Below are positions 11,545-22,961 of a DNA stretch of 64,000 nt, piece after piece (the stretch's first letter is position 1; the number at the start of each line of letters is the position of its first letter). The stretch is from Datura wrightii (taxonomy: Eukaryota > Streptophyta > Magnoliopsida > Solanales > Solanaceae), in NCBI GenBank assembly GCA_035772735.1, contig JASDFA010000010.1, positions 96,678,001 to 96,742,000 of the forward strand, given 5' to 3'. The notes below the pieces were generated by a model that saw only the letters and a list, made by a program, of their open reading frames with translations, made no database searches and was not told where the DNA came from. Both the position numbers and the translations under genes were made by a program.

Positions 11545-12594
11545 ACACCCTCAACTTAAGACTTTTGCATGTCCTCAGGCAAACAAAAGAAAAACTAAAC
11601 ACGATGCTTAACTAGAATATAGACTTAAGATACTATAACCAATATCCAAACAAACTTGCATTTTCTATACAAACTCTATTGACCCTTTCTCATAGAACAA
11701 CATCAGCTAATGTATTACAAGCAACTTCCAAACATCATAAATAGGGATCAAAACATGTCATCCATCTATCATCAGGCAATCAGGTCATCACCAATATTTT
11801 CCACATACACCAATGGTAAAAGCAATCATAATCCATGTACCCTCACACAAATAAAGTCCTCACTAAGATATGAGATGTCAAACATAATATGGGACTAAAC
11901 AAGTAAGGCACTCACTCTCACAAAGAAGTTACAAGTATTATGTGTCAGATACCATAGGCTTGCCCTTATTTTCTCTGCTTTGATTTATCAGATGTTCAAG
12001 TTAGGACCACTATAGGACTTGGTATAGCTTGTAATGTAGGCTCAGGGATGGACGTGATAAAGATGAAAGATTTTATAAGTGACTATCCCTTCCTTGGCAC
12101 TATATACATTGGCTACACCATTCACCTATTTCACCCTTTTACTCTTTCATTCCATTTTCTTTCCTTTTTACCCCTTTTTACACATTTGCATGGGTGTGGT
12201 GAGTTTTCAACTTTTTCTTCATTTTGATTTTCTTTTGAAACTTCTTTTTAAAGATTCTCAACATTTTTCATCTTTTTCTTTTTTTTCTTTTCACCACACC
12301 TCATTTTTCACCATTTCTTTTCTCATTTGTTTTCCTTTCTTCTGTTCCCGCCATTTACGCACCCCTACTCTAGCCACCCTCAACTTAAGCATTTTGCTTA
12401 TGTTGAGGTTCACAATATCCAAGGAAGGACCAGGGCCAAAATAGGATCATTATAAAAAAATGGGTACGGTTAATCGGTAAATCAAAGAAACATGGTCATT
12501 TAAGGCTCAAACTTGGGATCAAGGATTCATGCAATTTTAGTAAGGTAATTTAGGCTAAAAGTGAGCTAAACAAAAATGGCCTATGATCATATCT
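11545..12594 (-). mobile_element. 3' untranslated internal region of Athila-like element B
   Basis: Reading on the minus strand, the segment ends in a purine-rich tract (about 11545-11560) that abuts the LTR. It contains a long pyrimidine-rich run on the plus strand (12110-12350) and a hairpin at 12379-12407. No coding domain is visible; the plus-strand frame at 12079-12444 is a product of base composition. The region is cut at 12595 by the next gypsy element. Confidence 0.6.
12379..12407. repeat. 13-bp-stem hairpin in the Athila-like 3' leader
   Basis: Arms CTCAACTTAAGCA (12379-12391) and TGCTTATGTTGAG (12395-12407) pair with one mismatch around a 3-nt loop. A related sequence, CTCAACTTAAG then TTTTGCA, sits beside the LTR at 11550. 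Confidence 0.7.
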
Positions 12595-15127
12595 TATCAC
12601 GACCCGAGAGGAGACCCGGATTGTAGACATGGGACATGAACCCCGAGAGACCCCAAGTCAACCCATGGCATAAGCATTCACTAACTCATTCAATAAACAT
12701 AAAGGAACATAAATATAAACTCAGCGGAAGTGTAACTTAACATAACACCAGAATGAACATCTGAAGCTAAATACATGTCTAAGTCTGATAAGCCTCTAAT
12801 CTGGACGATCTGATGGGACAACACCCCCAACTAGCTCAGAAGTACTGAAACTGAAAGTACGCTAAAAATAACTGAAAGTCTAGTCCTCGGAGGATAAGGA
12901 CTCAACAAGAAACTAAATGCTAAACAGCGCTGAACCTGAGAACCCGATCCTGCATTATGAAACGATGCAACATAGAAAGTATGTGGTCAGTACGTGGAAT
13001 ATACCGAGTATGCAAGGTAAGTAAACCCGCTAGAGTAATAATAGTCTTTAAAAACTAGTCATACATATATGATATCCTTTAAGGGTAAGAAAAGATCACA
13101 AACATTCATTATGAAATCATTCTTATTTAATACATGGTCATGCATGGCTTTAGAACGTCATGACTAAATCGAATGACTCAAAGCTAAATCATAACATTTA
13201 AGATGAATAATGAGTTAAACCTTGCTTTTCAAAGATGCATGCATAAGATAATCATCATGAGTAATGGATATACAAACTCGAATGATATAGACAGTGGGAG
13301 ACTCGTTACTTAACCAAAATATCACGACAGAGCTTACGTGGTCCCGACTATTACACTCAAGTGGGCAGAACCGTCAAAAACCTTGTCAGGGCAAGGAACG
13401 CTACCATGATATCAATATCAAGCTCAAAGGGACAATCGCGACGGGGATATCTCACAAGGGAGGTCCCAATAATATAATAGGATCAACCTATGTTGGCACG
13501 TAGTTTTGGGGCATAGGGTAGTAGACCATTAGCCCGCTCGGTGCTAGACTCTTCTCCCAAAACATGCAATGCTCTACATCGTATAAATTTGAAGCTTAAC
13601 ATCGTCTAGTGACGAAGCACAACATGAAATCATGCATAAACTCAACATCGTAAGAAACGAAGCTCAACATTGTCTATTGACAAATCTCATTATAAAATCA
13701 TACATGCATTAGACATCATAAAAATATGAAGCTCAACAATGTTATCTCGACAAAGCTTAGAATAGAATCATGCTTAACTCAACATCATGTGAAATGAAGC
13801 TTAATGATGACATACATCTCAATTACGAAATTCATACATATGAGAAGCTTTACTACGATACATACCACAAGCTAAAAGAATAATGGGAGACTTTACTCCA
13901 AAAATCATGCGGTAAGCCTACTTAGAATTATCACTTCATCATCATCAATACAAGGGCCTTGCCCAAAACCTTATCATGCTTGAACTCATACAATTTATTT
14001 GGAAACATTGTAATTTGGGAAATTTCACTCCAAAACGAAGTAATAAAGTCAATTCACGAAAATCATCATTCATACTCAACATTGGGCACTACCCAAAGCT
14101 TCATCATACATGGGTCTATTTAATCTTCTTTGAAAACATCATCAAAATCATGGGTAAGATTGGAAACATGCTTTTCGTCATCTATTCCATCATCATCACA
14201 TTCTATTAGGAACTCCCCACACATGGGCATTTTACATACAATTTTTTTTAGAAAACAATTTTGTAAAATAAATTAAGTTAGAATCCACCCAAGCTAGATA
14301 AATCATCAATATCAACTCAATTAATCATACCCATAAGTAGAAATGTAAGAATCATGCAATTGAATGAAAACCCATACTTGATCATCTCAAATAAATCACA
14401 AATTAATAGGGAATGGGCATGGGTGTGGAAGAAAGCACCCACTCATAGCCTCACATACCTAGGAATGAAGAATCCTAACTCTTCTTAATTGCCCAGCTGA
14501 GATTTCCCTTGAAAACCTTAAATTTCTCCTCACCTTCTTCCCTTCAAGCTCTCACCCTTGCATGCATGAAGATAATGGCCTAGATGGGTCTTTCTCAGCT
14601 TAAAACCCTCTGTTACGAGCTTAAAACAACGTAGTATAGGCCCTTAGAACTTAGGAATTACGGAAAACCCCTTACTGAAATCGCTGAAAATAACTGTCAA
14701 GGGTCCTAACAGACGACTTTACGACTCGTTACTAAGGCTCATGATCCGTTGGTTCACCCATCAAGTGCACTGCCTCATCATTCATGAAAAATCCACTGGC
14801 TTGGTAACGTCCCACCTAACGGATCGTTAGGACTGACGATGAGTCGTTGGGTGCCATCCGTCAAGTGCACTTGATAAGCTTCATTGTCCTTCTCTAAGAC
14901 CACCCCACGACTGACATGAAGACTCGTGGTGACTGACCACGAGTCGTTACATCGCTCGTGAGGACCTCGAGTCTTCAACATCTCAGGCCTTCCCCACGAG
15001 TCACTTGACAACTCCCTTGGCCTCTTCACGAGTCATTAAGTGACCCGTTCTGCAACTGTTGCAATATTTTCCAGTTTTTATCCTAATTCACTTCCGGGTC
15101 CGATTTTTGAATACCTGAGGTATAACA
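12595..15127 (-). repeat. 3' LTR of G2, 2533 bp
   Basis: The plus-strand left end reads TATCACGACCC, where the other LTR has TGTCATGACCC, so the terminal TG is mutated. The right end is TATAACA at 15121-15127, directly beside the polypurine tract. The part at 14700-15045 is packed with short ACGA(C/G)TCGT-like motifs on both strands. Confidence 0.88.
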
Positions 15128-15143
15128 ATATCTCCCCCTTGGG
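15128..15143 (-). other. Polypurine tract of G2
   Basis: On the minus strand a purine run with five G residues, ending GAGATAT, abuts the LTR start TGTTATACC. The layout matches the G1 tract, including the preceding ATTCGA...GAATGTT dyad. Confidence 0.8.
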
Positions 15144-15192
15144 AACATTCATCCTCGAATGTTTTAAACAAGCAAAAAACCCAGAAACAACA

Positions 15193-15197
<5 letters not shown>

Positions 15198-15236
<39 letters not shown>
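15198..15236. repeat. (TA)n microsatellite
   Basis: An almost pure TA run about 39 bp long lies just inside the G2 internal 3' end. Confidence 0.9.
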
Positions 15237-15238
<2 letters not shown>

Positions 15239-15407
15239 TAATCATTGATTTTCAAATCAAACCGACGGAACGACTACTCCCGAAGAGAACCACATAGCTG
15301 GTCAGAGTTCAGAAATCACATACACATATCATATCATAAAAAAAAACTTATTTGCATGAATAGAACATGAAAAACTGAATAGAGATTTAGGGAAAAGATT
15401 TGATACC

Positions 15408-15742
15408 TCAAACTGAAGTTGAGCCGGTAAGGAGCAAATGGGGGTATTTAGCCATCATATCCGCTTCGGCCTCCCACATAGCTCCTTCAACATGCTGATT
15501 CCCCCATAAAACCTTAACTGAATCTACCTCTTTGTTCCTCAGCCTCCAAACTTGCCGATCAAAATTTCAACCGAAATTTCTTCATAATTGAGGTTGTCTT
15601 TTACACCAACGCTGACTATCAGAACCACCAAGGCTGGATCACCCAAGCACTTGTTCAAAAGTGATACATGGAACACGGGATGAACTGAAGCCAATTCTGA
15701 AGGAAAGTCCAACTCATACGCCACGTTATCAACTCTTCTCAC
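15408..15742 (-). pseudogene. G2 integrase tail and chromodomain (frameshifted)
   Basis: The minus-strand frame 15742-15539 shows RRVDNVAYELDFPSELASV and HPVFHVSLLNK, the end of integrase. After a frameshift the chromodomain block (EVDSVKVLW, MWEAEADM, KYPHL) continues to a TGA at 15408-15410. This matches the C-terminus of G1. It would tether the integration complex to chromatin; the coding sequence is broken. Confidence 0.8.
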
Positions 15743-16716
15743 AAGCCGGTACGGACCAACATAGGCGGGGACTGTGTTTACCTTTTTTTCTGAACTGCAT
15801 GACTCCCTTCATGGGAGATACCTTTAGAACACCCAATCGGCAACATCAAACTCCAATTCTCTTCTTCTCATATCAGCATACGATTTCTAACGACTCTAAG
15901 AGGTTTTCAGCTAGTCCTTATCAACTGAACCTTCACCATCGCCTCATGAACCGAATTTGGTCCTACCACAGCTACCTCACCAACCTCGAACCATCCGATC
16001 GGAGATCTGCACCGTCGCCCATAGAGAGCCTCAAACGGTGCCATCTGGATGCTAGAGTGGTAACTTTTATTATAAGCAAACTCGATCAAGGGCAAATGAT
16101 CATCCCAACTACCTTTGAAATCCATAACACATGCCCTCAACATATACTCAAAAGTCTGAATGGTTCATTCCACTTGGCCATCCGTCTGAGGGTGAAAAGT
16201 TGTACTTAGCTTAACCTGAGTCCCGAGCCCTTTTTGAAATGAACGCTAGAATTGAGAAGTAAACTGAGTACCTCAGTCCGCAATAATAGACAAGGGCACT
16301 CCATGAAGCCAAACCAACTCCCGAATATACAACTTAGCATAATCGTCTACTGAATTCGTGGTCTTAACCGGTAGGAAGTGTGCAGCCTTGGTCAACCTGT
16401 CCACCACAACCCAAATGGAGTTGTATTGCCGGCGAGTACGAGGTAGACCTGTAATGAAGTCCATATTGATTTCTTCCCACTTCCAAGTGGGGATGGCAAT
16501 ATCCTGAAGTACACCTCCAGGTCTTTGATGCTAGCTTTTACTTGCTGACAGTTTGGACATTTTGCTACAAACTCCGCAATATCCCTTTTCATACCATCCC
16601 ACCAATAGATTTCTCGCAAATCCCGATACATTTTCGTGGATCCTGGATAAATAGAATATCTGGTACCATGTTCCTTATGCAATATCTGAACTCTCAAATT
16701 ATCAACGTCCGGAACA
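15743..16716 (-). pseudogene. G2 integrase (frameshifted)
   Basis: Fragments in two frames cover the zinc-binding region (CPNCQQVK near 16550), the core with first Asp in MDFITGLPRTRR (near 16460), second Asp in LSIIAD (near 16275), and the Glu in a TDGQVE block near 16180. APFEALYGRRCRSP (near 16030) and IGWFEVGE follow. The DDE residues are readable, but at least two frame changes and stops break the protein. Confidence 0.85.
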
Positions 16717-16733
16717 CATAGTCGACCCTAGTA

Positions 16734-18266
16734 TCATAGCACACCATCTCCCCCTTGGGATAAAACCTCCACTTTCTGACTCCGCACTGCCTCCTTCAGC
16801 TTCCTCAATATTGGATCCTCATCTTGCTTGGATTTAACATCAACTGCCAAGGAAGATTCTGACCCGTTATGCACAACAACACTGCCATTGATCGAATCGA
16901 TCAGTAACTCCCAACCTTGCAAGACGGTGAACATCCTTCACCAACTCCTTCTTTTCCCCATCCACATGGGACACACTCTCCACATCCGCAACCATATTAG
17001 CTTTGCCCGGGTGGTAAAGGACACTCATGTCATAATCCCTAAGTAACTCCAACCACCTCCTTTGCCAAAGATTTAGATCTTTCAGTGTGAACACATATTG
17101 CAAACTCTTGTGGTCCGTAAATACATCCACGTGGACCCCATACAAGTAATGCACCATATCTTTAATGAGAACACCACCGCAGCCAATTCAAGATCGTGGG
17201 TCGAATAATTCTTTTCATGCACTTTCAACTGTTGAGAGGCACAAGCTATCACCCTCCTACGCTGCATCAACACACACCCAAGTCCAACTCGGGAAGCATC
17301 AGAATACACCATGAAGCCATCATTACCCTCGGGTAGGGTCAATACTGGTGTTGAGGTAAATCGAGCCTTCAACTCTTGGAAGCTTTTCTCACAAGCCTCC
17401 GACCACTGAAACTTCACCTTCTTCTAAGTCAACTTAGTCAAAGGTGCTGCAATGGTTGAGAAACCCTCCGCAAACCTCCGATAGTAGCCAGCTAAGCCCA
17501 AGAAGCTCCGAATATCCGAAGGATTCACCGATCTGCGCCAATTCTTCACTGCCTCGATTTTCTGCAAGTCTACTATTATGCCTTCGCTAGACACCACATG
17601 GCCCAAGAATGCCACGGAGTCCAACCAAAACTCACACTTGCTGAACTTTGCATACAACTGGCTGTCCTTTAGGGTCTTAAGCATTACTCTCAAGTAAGCG
17701 GCATGTTCCTCCTCGCTCCGAGAGTATACCAAGATGTCATCAATGAACACGATCACGAACATATCCAAATATGGCTTGAACATCCTGTTCATCAGGTCCA
17801 TAAAAGCTGCAGGAGAATTCATTAGTCCAAAAGACATAACTACAAACTCGTAATGACCATACTGTGTTCTGAATGTCATCTTAGGGATATCACTCTCCCG
17901 AACTCTGAGCTGATGATACCCAGATCTGAGATATATCTTCGAGAAACACTTCGCACCCTAAAGTTGATCTAACAAATCATTGATCCTGGGTAAGGGATAC
18001 CTGTTCTTGATAGTGACTTTGTTCAACTATTGATAATCAATGCACATACGAAGGGAACCATCTTTCTTCCGAACAAATAATACTCGTGCACCCCATGGGG
18101 ACTGGCTCAGTCTAATAAAACCCTTATATAGAAAATCCTTTAACTGATCCTTCAACTCTTTTAGCTCGACTGGAGCCATCCTATAGGGTGGAATAGATAT
18201 AGGTTGCGTATCGGGAAGGAGGTCAATACCGAAATCAATCTCCCGCTCAGGAGGGATACCTAGCAA
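16734..18266 (-). pseudogene. G2 reverse transcriptase and RNase H (decayed)
   Basis: RT: RKKDGSLRMCIDYQ (18065-18027), a gap with stops, then MSFGLMNSPAAFMDLMN and VFIDDILVYSRSEEEH (17830-17700) with both catalytic aspartates, then FLGLAGYYRRF. RNase H: YSDASRVGLGCVL (near 17300), DLELAAVVFSL, and a tail near 17000-16870 that reads LYHPGKANMVADVES where relatives have DALSRK. Frames change between the pieces. Known role: copying element RNA and removing the RNA strand. Confidence 0.88.
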
Positions 18267-18311
18267 ATCATCAGGAAATACCTCTGAATACTCACGTACT
18301 ACTAGAACTGA

Positions 18312-18800
18312 CTAGATATTCGGGGTCTCAGGCTCCACGTCCGTAACCCTAACTAGGTGATACATGCAACCCTTAGAGATCATCTTCCTAGCCTTAAGAT
18401 AGGAAACGAAGTGACCTACAGGCACAACTGGACTACCCTTCCATTCTAAGACTGGCTCACCCGGGAATCTAAACTCTACTGAGTAGGTCCTGCAATTAAT
18501 GGAAGCATAACAAGCATAAAACCAATCCATGCTGAGAATAACATCAAAATCATTCATGGCTAACTCTATTAGATCTGCTGAGGTGACCTTATGGAGAACC
18601 AAGACCGAGCAATCTCTATACACCCGTCTAGCTATAACTGAGTCACCTACTGGATTAGAAATCAAGAAGGATTCTGACAAGACATCGGGAATGACTCCAA
18701 AGCTACTGGCTACGTAAGGTGTCACAAAGGACAAGGTGGCCCCTAGATCTAATAATGCATAAACATCAACATGGAAAACTCGTAACATACTAGTAACCAT
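18312..18800 (-). pseudogene. G2 aspartic protease
   Basis: A 162-codon frame holds LLDLGATLSFVTPYVA at the position of the active-site D-S/T-G, with Leu in the middle, and the FDVILSMDWF block downstream. The middle position also differs in G1 (DPGS), so variation there is common in this lineage. It lies in the same frame as the RT fragments (18266 to 17424). Confidence 0.8.
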
Positions 18801-18832
18801 GTCTGGAGAGACCTCCCGCTCCTAACGGGATT

Positions 18833-19155
18833 CTAGGACATAGAATCTGTTATGGCGCTGACCGCCAGCTGCACTGGTAGATGCCCCCTGATGTGTTGAG
18901 CGAGGGGGTGGGATGCTGAACTAGAAGCTGGGCCACGATCCCTAACCTGATCCTGTCTCGCTGCTGGACAATCTCTAAGCATGTGTCCGGGTTGCCCGCA
19001 ATCAAAACACGCACCTGAACCTGCCAAGCACTGGCCTGTATGCCCTCGGCCACACCTGTAACAAGCTGGAACACCCGAATCTGCGGGCCTACTACTCTAA
19101 CCCCTTGATCCTGACGCTCGCCCTCTCTGATCATGCCTAGGACGAGATGGCACAC
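18833..19155 (-). pseudogene. G2 gag C-terminus with CCHC zinc knuckle
   Basis: The minus-strand frame 19027-18833 begins with an intact zinc knuckle, CFDCGQPGHMLRDC (C-X2-C-X4-H-X4-C). The upstream Arg/Gly/Gln-rich linker is in another frame (19155-18850). The knuckle binds element RNA during packaging. Its frame differs from both gag core and protease, so there are frameshifts on each side. Confidence 0.82.
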
Positions 19156-19170
19156 TCAAGGCTGATGAAG

Positions 19171-20199
19171 CTAGGGCGGATGATCTCTCGTCAGTCTACT
19201 GACGATTCCCACCACCGAACCTCTGCTGGGAAAATCTGTGTTCCTCAGTCCTGGCCCTCTTGGCCTCTCTCTCTCTCTCGAATGTGTCGCCTCCATCTGC
19301 TGGGCATACAACACCATCCGAGGGAAGTCAATATCCTGATGGAGCATAGCGATCCTGCATTCCTTATCCAAGTAACCTACTATCCCATGCACAAACCTGC
19401 TTACTCGCGCCCTTTGTTCAACCACTAACTCAGGAGCATACTTCGATAGGCGAGTGAACTCAAGGGAATACTCTAGTACTATCATCGTCCCTTTCTTCAG
19501 ATTTATGAACTCAGTTGCCTTTAGCTCCCTCATCTCCCTAGGGAAGAACCGATCAAGGAATGTAACATGGAACTTTTCCCAAGTGACCGGACTTGCTCCA
19601 GCAACTCTGTTGTCCTTCCATTGACGAAACCAGATATGCGCAACCCCCTTCAACTAGTAGGACGCCAACTCTGCACACTCAACACTGCTCACCCCCATAA
19701 CCTGGGTGATCTTGATGATCTCATCAATGAAGTCATGTGGGTCCTCACCTACCTTAGACCCCAAGTACTCCGGCGTGTTCATCCTCAAGATGTCCTTGAC
19801 TTGAGTCGCCGCTTCATTGCCATTCTGTGGAACATGCGCAACAGCCTGCTAATTGACCTGAGCGGTCAAGGCTTGCGCAAGTATCTGGATAGCGACCCAG
19901 AACTCAGCATGAGTGGCTGGCTCCGGTGCCTTAAGCTCCAAAATTGGTGGGACTTGCTGATGCCCACGACCCATGACATCCTCGTGGCCTTCACCGTCTC
20001 TATTCTCCTTCCGTACATCCTTCGAGGAGCCATGACTCTACAATCGCGAATAGCACGAATAGAGGGGTAGAAATACTCTTCATCACATGAAATAGATCAT
20101 GAAAGATGGGAACATTTCCTAGAACGTTTCGTAGCCTCTTCGTCATAAGTGTGGTGCGCTTCACACCCATGAAAAAGACTCTACTTAAAGAGGCTTTCA
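19171..20199 (-). pseudogene. G2 gag capsid domain (decayed)
   Basis: The 160-codon frame 19653-19171 has WFRQWKDNR, TWEKFHVTFLDRFFP, MRELKATEF, YSLEFTRLSKYAPELV and RFVHGI, the standard retrotransposon gag block of this lineage. The N-terminal part between 19654 and about 20199 is present only in broken frames. The plus-strand frame overlapping it (19567-20070) is a shadow. Confidence 0.85.
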
Positions 20200-20227
20200 G
20201 ACTCCCTAGGACACTTCAACCCTATTT

Positions 20228-20238
20228 CTCTTATACCA
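20228..20238 (-). other. Primer binding site of G2, initiator tRNA-Met type
   Basis: On the minus strand TGGTATAAGAG lies four bases after the LTR end. One substitution separates it from TGGTATCAGAG, the site complementary to initiator tRNA-Met that plant chromoviruses use. The chromovirus at 35079-41735 has the unmutated site. Confidence 0.75.
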
Positions 20239-20242
20239 AGTT

Positions 20243-20850
20243 TGTCATGACCCAAGAGGAAACCTGGATTGTAGACACGGGACAAGGGATCCCGAGAGAC
20301 CCCAAGTCAACCCATGACATAAGCATTCACTAACTCATCCAATAAACATAAAGGAAACATAAATATAAACTAAGCGAAAGTCTAACTTAACATAATAACA
20401 AAATGAACATCTGAGGCTGAATACATGTCTAAGTCTGATAAGCCTCTAATCTGGATGAGCTGATGGGACAACACCCCCAACTAGCTCAGAAGTACTGAAA
20501 CTGAAAGTACGCTCAAAATAACTGAAAATACAGTCCTCGGAGGATAAGGACTCACCAAGAAAGCAAATGCTAAACGGGGCTGAACATGAGAACCCGATCC
20601 TACATCATGAAATGATGCAGCATAAAAAGTATGCAGTCAGTACGTGGAATGTACCGAGTATGCAAGGTAAGTAAAACCGCTAGAGCAATAATAGTCTTTC
20701 AAAACAAGTCATATAATATGATAGCCTTTAAGGGTAAGAAAAGATCACAAACATTCATTATGAAATCATTATTATTTAATACATGGTCATGCATGGCTTT
20801 AAAACATCATGGCTAAATTGAATGATAAAAAGCTAAATCATAACATTTAT
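20243..20850 (-). repeat. 5' LTR of G2, only the 3' 0.6 kb
   Basis: Starting TGTCATGACCC on the plus strand, it matches 12595-13201 with scattered substitutions until AAATCATAACATTTA. Beyond that the sequence becomes unrelated AT-rich DNA. Confidence 0.85.
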
Positions 20851-21009
20851 ATCAAAAGTTGAACAAAGAGTCACAATTTATATTAAAATATAAAGTATAT
20901 ATTTCGATCAAGAGATAAAGTATATATTTATTTATAATAAATATAAACAAAAAAGAACCAAAAAAACGTAATGACATAAATAAAATTGATAATTAGTTGC
21001 AAAAAAATA
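20851..21009. other. AT-rich spacer
   Basis: Short AT-rich sequence between the truncated G2 LTR and a MITE. The last nine bases (21001-21009, AAAAAAATA) are the left target duplication of that MITE. Confidence 0.6.
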
Positions 21010-21610
21010 GGCCAGATACATATAAGCCTTTAAACTTGCCCTCATTTTTTATTTTGGCACTCCATCTTAGCCCTGTTCCATTTTGACCCCTCCAACTCTA
21101 TTTTTTGTGTTTCATTTGAACATGAAATATTAATTTTTATATTTTTATTATTTATATTTATATTTTTCAACTACAACACTTTAAAAATCGACATCCATTA
21201 GTTTTCATTAGAAAATCGATAGACGTCCATTGATTTTCTTTAAAAATTAATAATTTTATTTTTGTAATTTCTATGCATTTTTGCGAAAAAAATAACTAAC
21301 GAAAGTACATCAATTTTCTTAAAGTCCTTCAGTTTTATTTTTTTTAAATCATTGACAACTTCACAAAATATGTTGAATCTTAGTATTTTTTAGTAGTGTT
21401 ATTAGCAATGAACTAGAGTCTTTTTTTTGCCCGTATAAAAGATAGACTCCTTTTACCTATATTAGAGCAAGTTAAAAATTGGAACGTGGAGTATTTGAGT
21501 TAAATCCAGATGACCTGGATGATATGAAAAAAAATAAAAATAAAAATAATTTTCTTTTCTCTCTCATGCTACCGGCGTAAGTTAGCTTAACCTGCACAGG
21601 TGAGTCATCC

Positions 21611-22934
21611 ATGGCGAGAGGAGTTAAACGAGGCCATGGGAGACCACGGAAAATGACTACAAGTACTGTGGAGGAGACCTTGGGCATTCGATTCGTATCA
21701 GGAGGGTCAAAAGGAACCATTACTCCAAGGGTTTCACAGGTGTCTCCATGTTCTACTGAGATGAGTAAAGGTGCTCTTGAGATTAATCAGCAACCAGGTA
21801 CTAGGAAGCGACTGGAGCTAAGTTCGCCTGCAATTGGTACCTCTTGCAACACAAGGGTACAAGCTAAAATCAATGGAACAGTAAATGCAGAGCCAGTGGT
21901 GGATGTGAAGATTGTTGATGATACTGTGCTCCCCAAACCAGGTTGGATCAAAGGTTTTCAAATAATAGAGCTGCAAACAATGGTATGCCTCTGACTTATC
22001 ATCCTCCGCAGCTAAATGAAGGTAAACCGATTGTATTGTTACAAAAGGGGCATGTGGAAAAGGAAGTGGAAAAATAGAATTGTGCCCTAATTGCTACATG
22101 ATTAGGGAAAACTCGGGATATAATGTTATAAAACGGTATATTGATCAGCAATGGTATTCTGTGGCAACGCCGGATCTGTTTCTCCATGAGGAAGGTTATT
22201 TTGTGATTAAATTTCAGTCACTGGATGACAAGAATGAGATACTTTATTCTGGACCACATACCATAAATAACAGACCTATTTTCCTAAAACAGTGGACACA
22301 AAATTTTGATTTTCAGTGGAATTTCCTACGGAAATACCTTTGTGGGTGGTGTTCCCTAATTTGCCATGAGTTGTTGGGGGGAGAATCACTTAGTAGAATT
22401 GACAGTGCTGTGGGAAAGCCTATCTATGAGGATGAATGTACTACAAAGCAAACCAGAATTTCCTTTACTAGGCTACTTATTGAGGTTAATATCACACAAG
22501 CTTTGCCATCAGAGATAACAATTCTAGATCCTGAAGGTAAGGAGTGGAAACGGCGTGTTGATTATGATTGGAAGCCTGCTTAGTGTGATAAATGTTTGCA
22601 AGTAGGCCATAGGTATAATTATAGAGAGCCAGATCAGCAAAGAAATTAGGTTATGAGGAAGTAGGAGTGGAGGGCAAAAAGATCGGTTGAAGAGCAACTT
22701 ATTTCTTAGAATGTAGTTGTGGACAAGATTGTTGAGTACACCTCCCCTGATAGCATATTAGAGGACATAGCAGTGATACAAAAGGAGCAAACCAGTCTTG
22801 TTTCTCAAGACAACTCAGTAATTGTTCCAAGTTTTAATCTGGCAAACTTTCCTATTTTGACACCTACACCTACCAGAAATGGATTTGGAGTATTGGCTGA
22901 GAAGATGAGTGAAAATCTTCAAGTCTCTTCCTGA
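21611..22934 (+). pseudogene. LINE ORF1: RNA-binding gag-like protein
   Basis: The start ATG at 21611 gives a basic N-terminus (MARGVKRGHGRPRK). After a frameshift near 22000-22080 the frame 22080-22583 carries the DUF4283-type block typical of plant LINE ORF1, including RPIFLKQWTQNFDF, VGKPIYEDECT and RLLIEVNI. A TAG at 22581-22583 falls where Trp is expected before CDKCLQVGH. The next residues give an incomplete zinc knuckle whose last Cys reads Tyr. The tail (22719-22934) is hydrophilic. ORF1 proteins bind LINE RNA; this one is broken at least twice. Confidence 0.8.
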
Positions 22935-22961
22935 TAAAGGAGGGACCCTTTCTTCTCAATT

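Larger units (their letters stand above)
12595..20850 (-). mobile_element. Ty3/gypsy chromovirus (element G2), 5' LTR truncated
   Basis: On the minus strand the order is partial 5' LTR (20850-20243), tRNA-Met primer site, gag, zinc knuckle, protease, RT, RNase H, integrase, chromodomain, polypurine tract (15143-15128) and 3' LTR (15127-12595). The two LTRs agree over their shared 0.6 kb but with many substitutions, so the element is old. The 5' LTR loses similarity at about 20850, where AT-rich DNA begins, so no target duplication can be confirmed. The protein domains resemble those of G1. Confidence 0.92.

Noticed and set aside
12079..12444. 121-codon plus-strand frame rich in Phe, Ser and Leu
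   Set aside because: It follows a pyrimidine-rich tract inside the 3' leader of an Athila-like element; no domain and no conserved homologue in the window.
15661..16209. 182-codon plus-strand frame
   Set aside because: Lies opposite the G2 integrase; its residues show no domain pattern.
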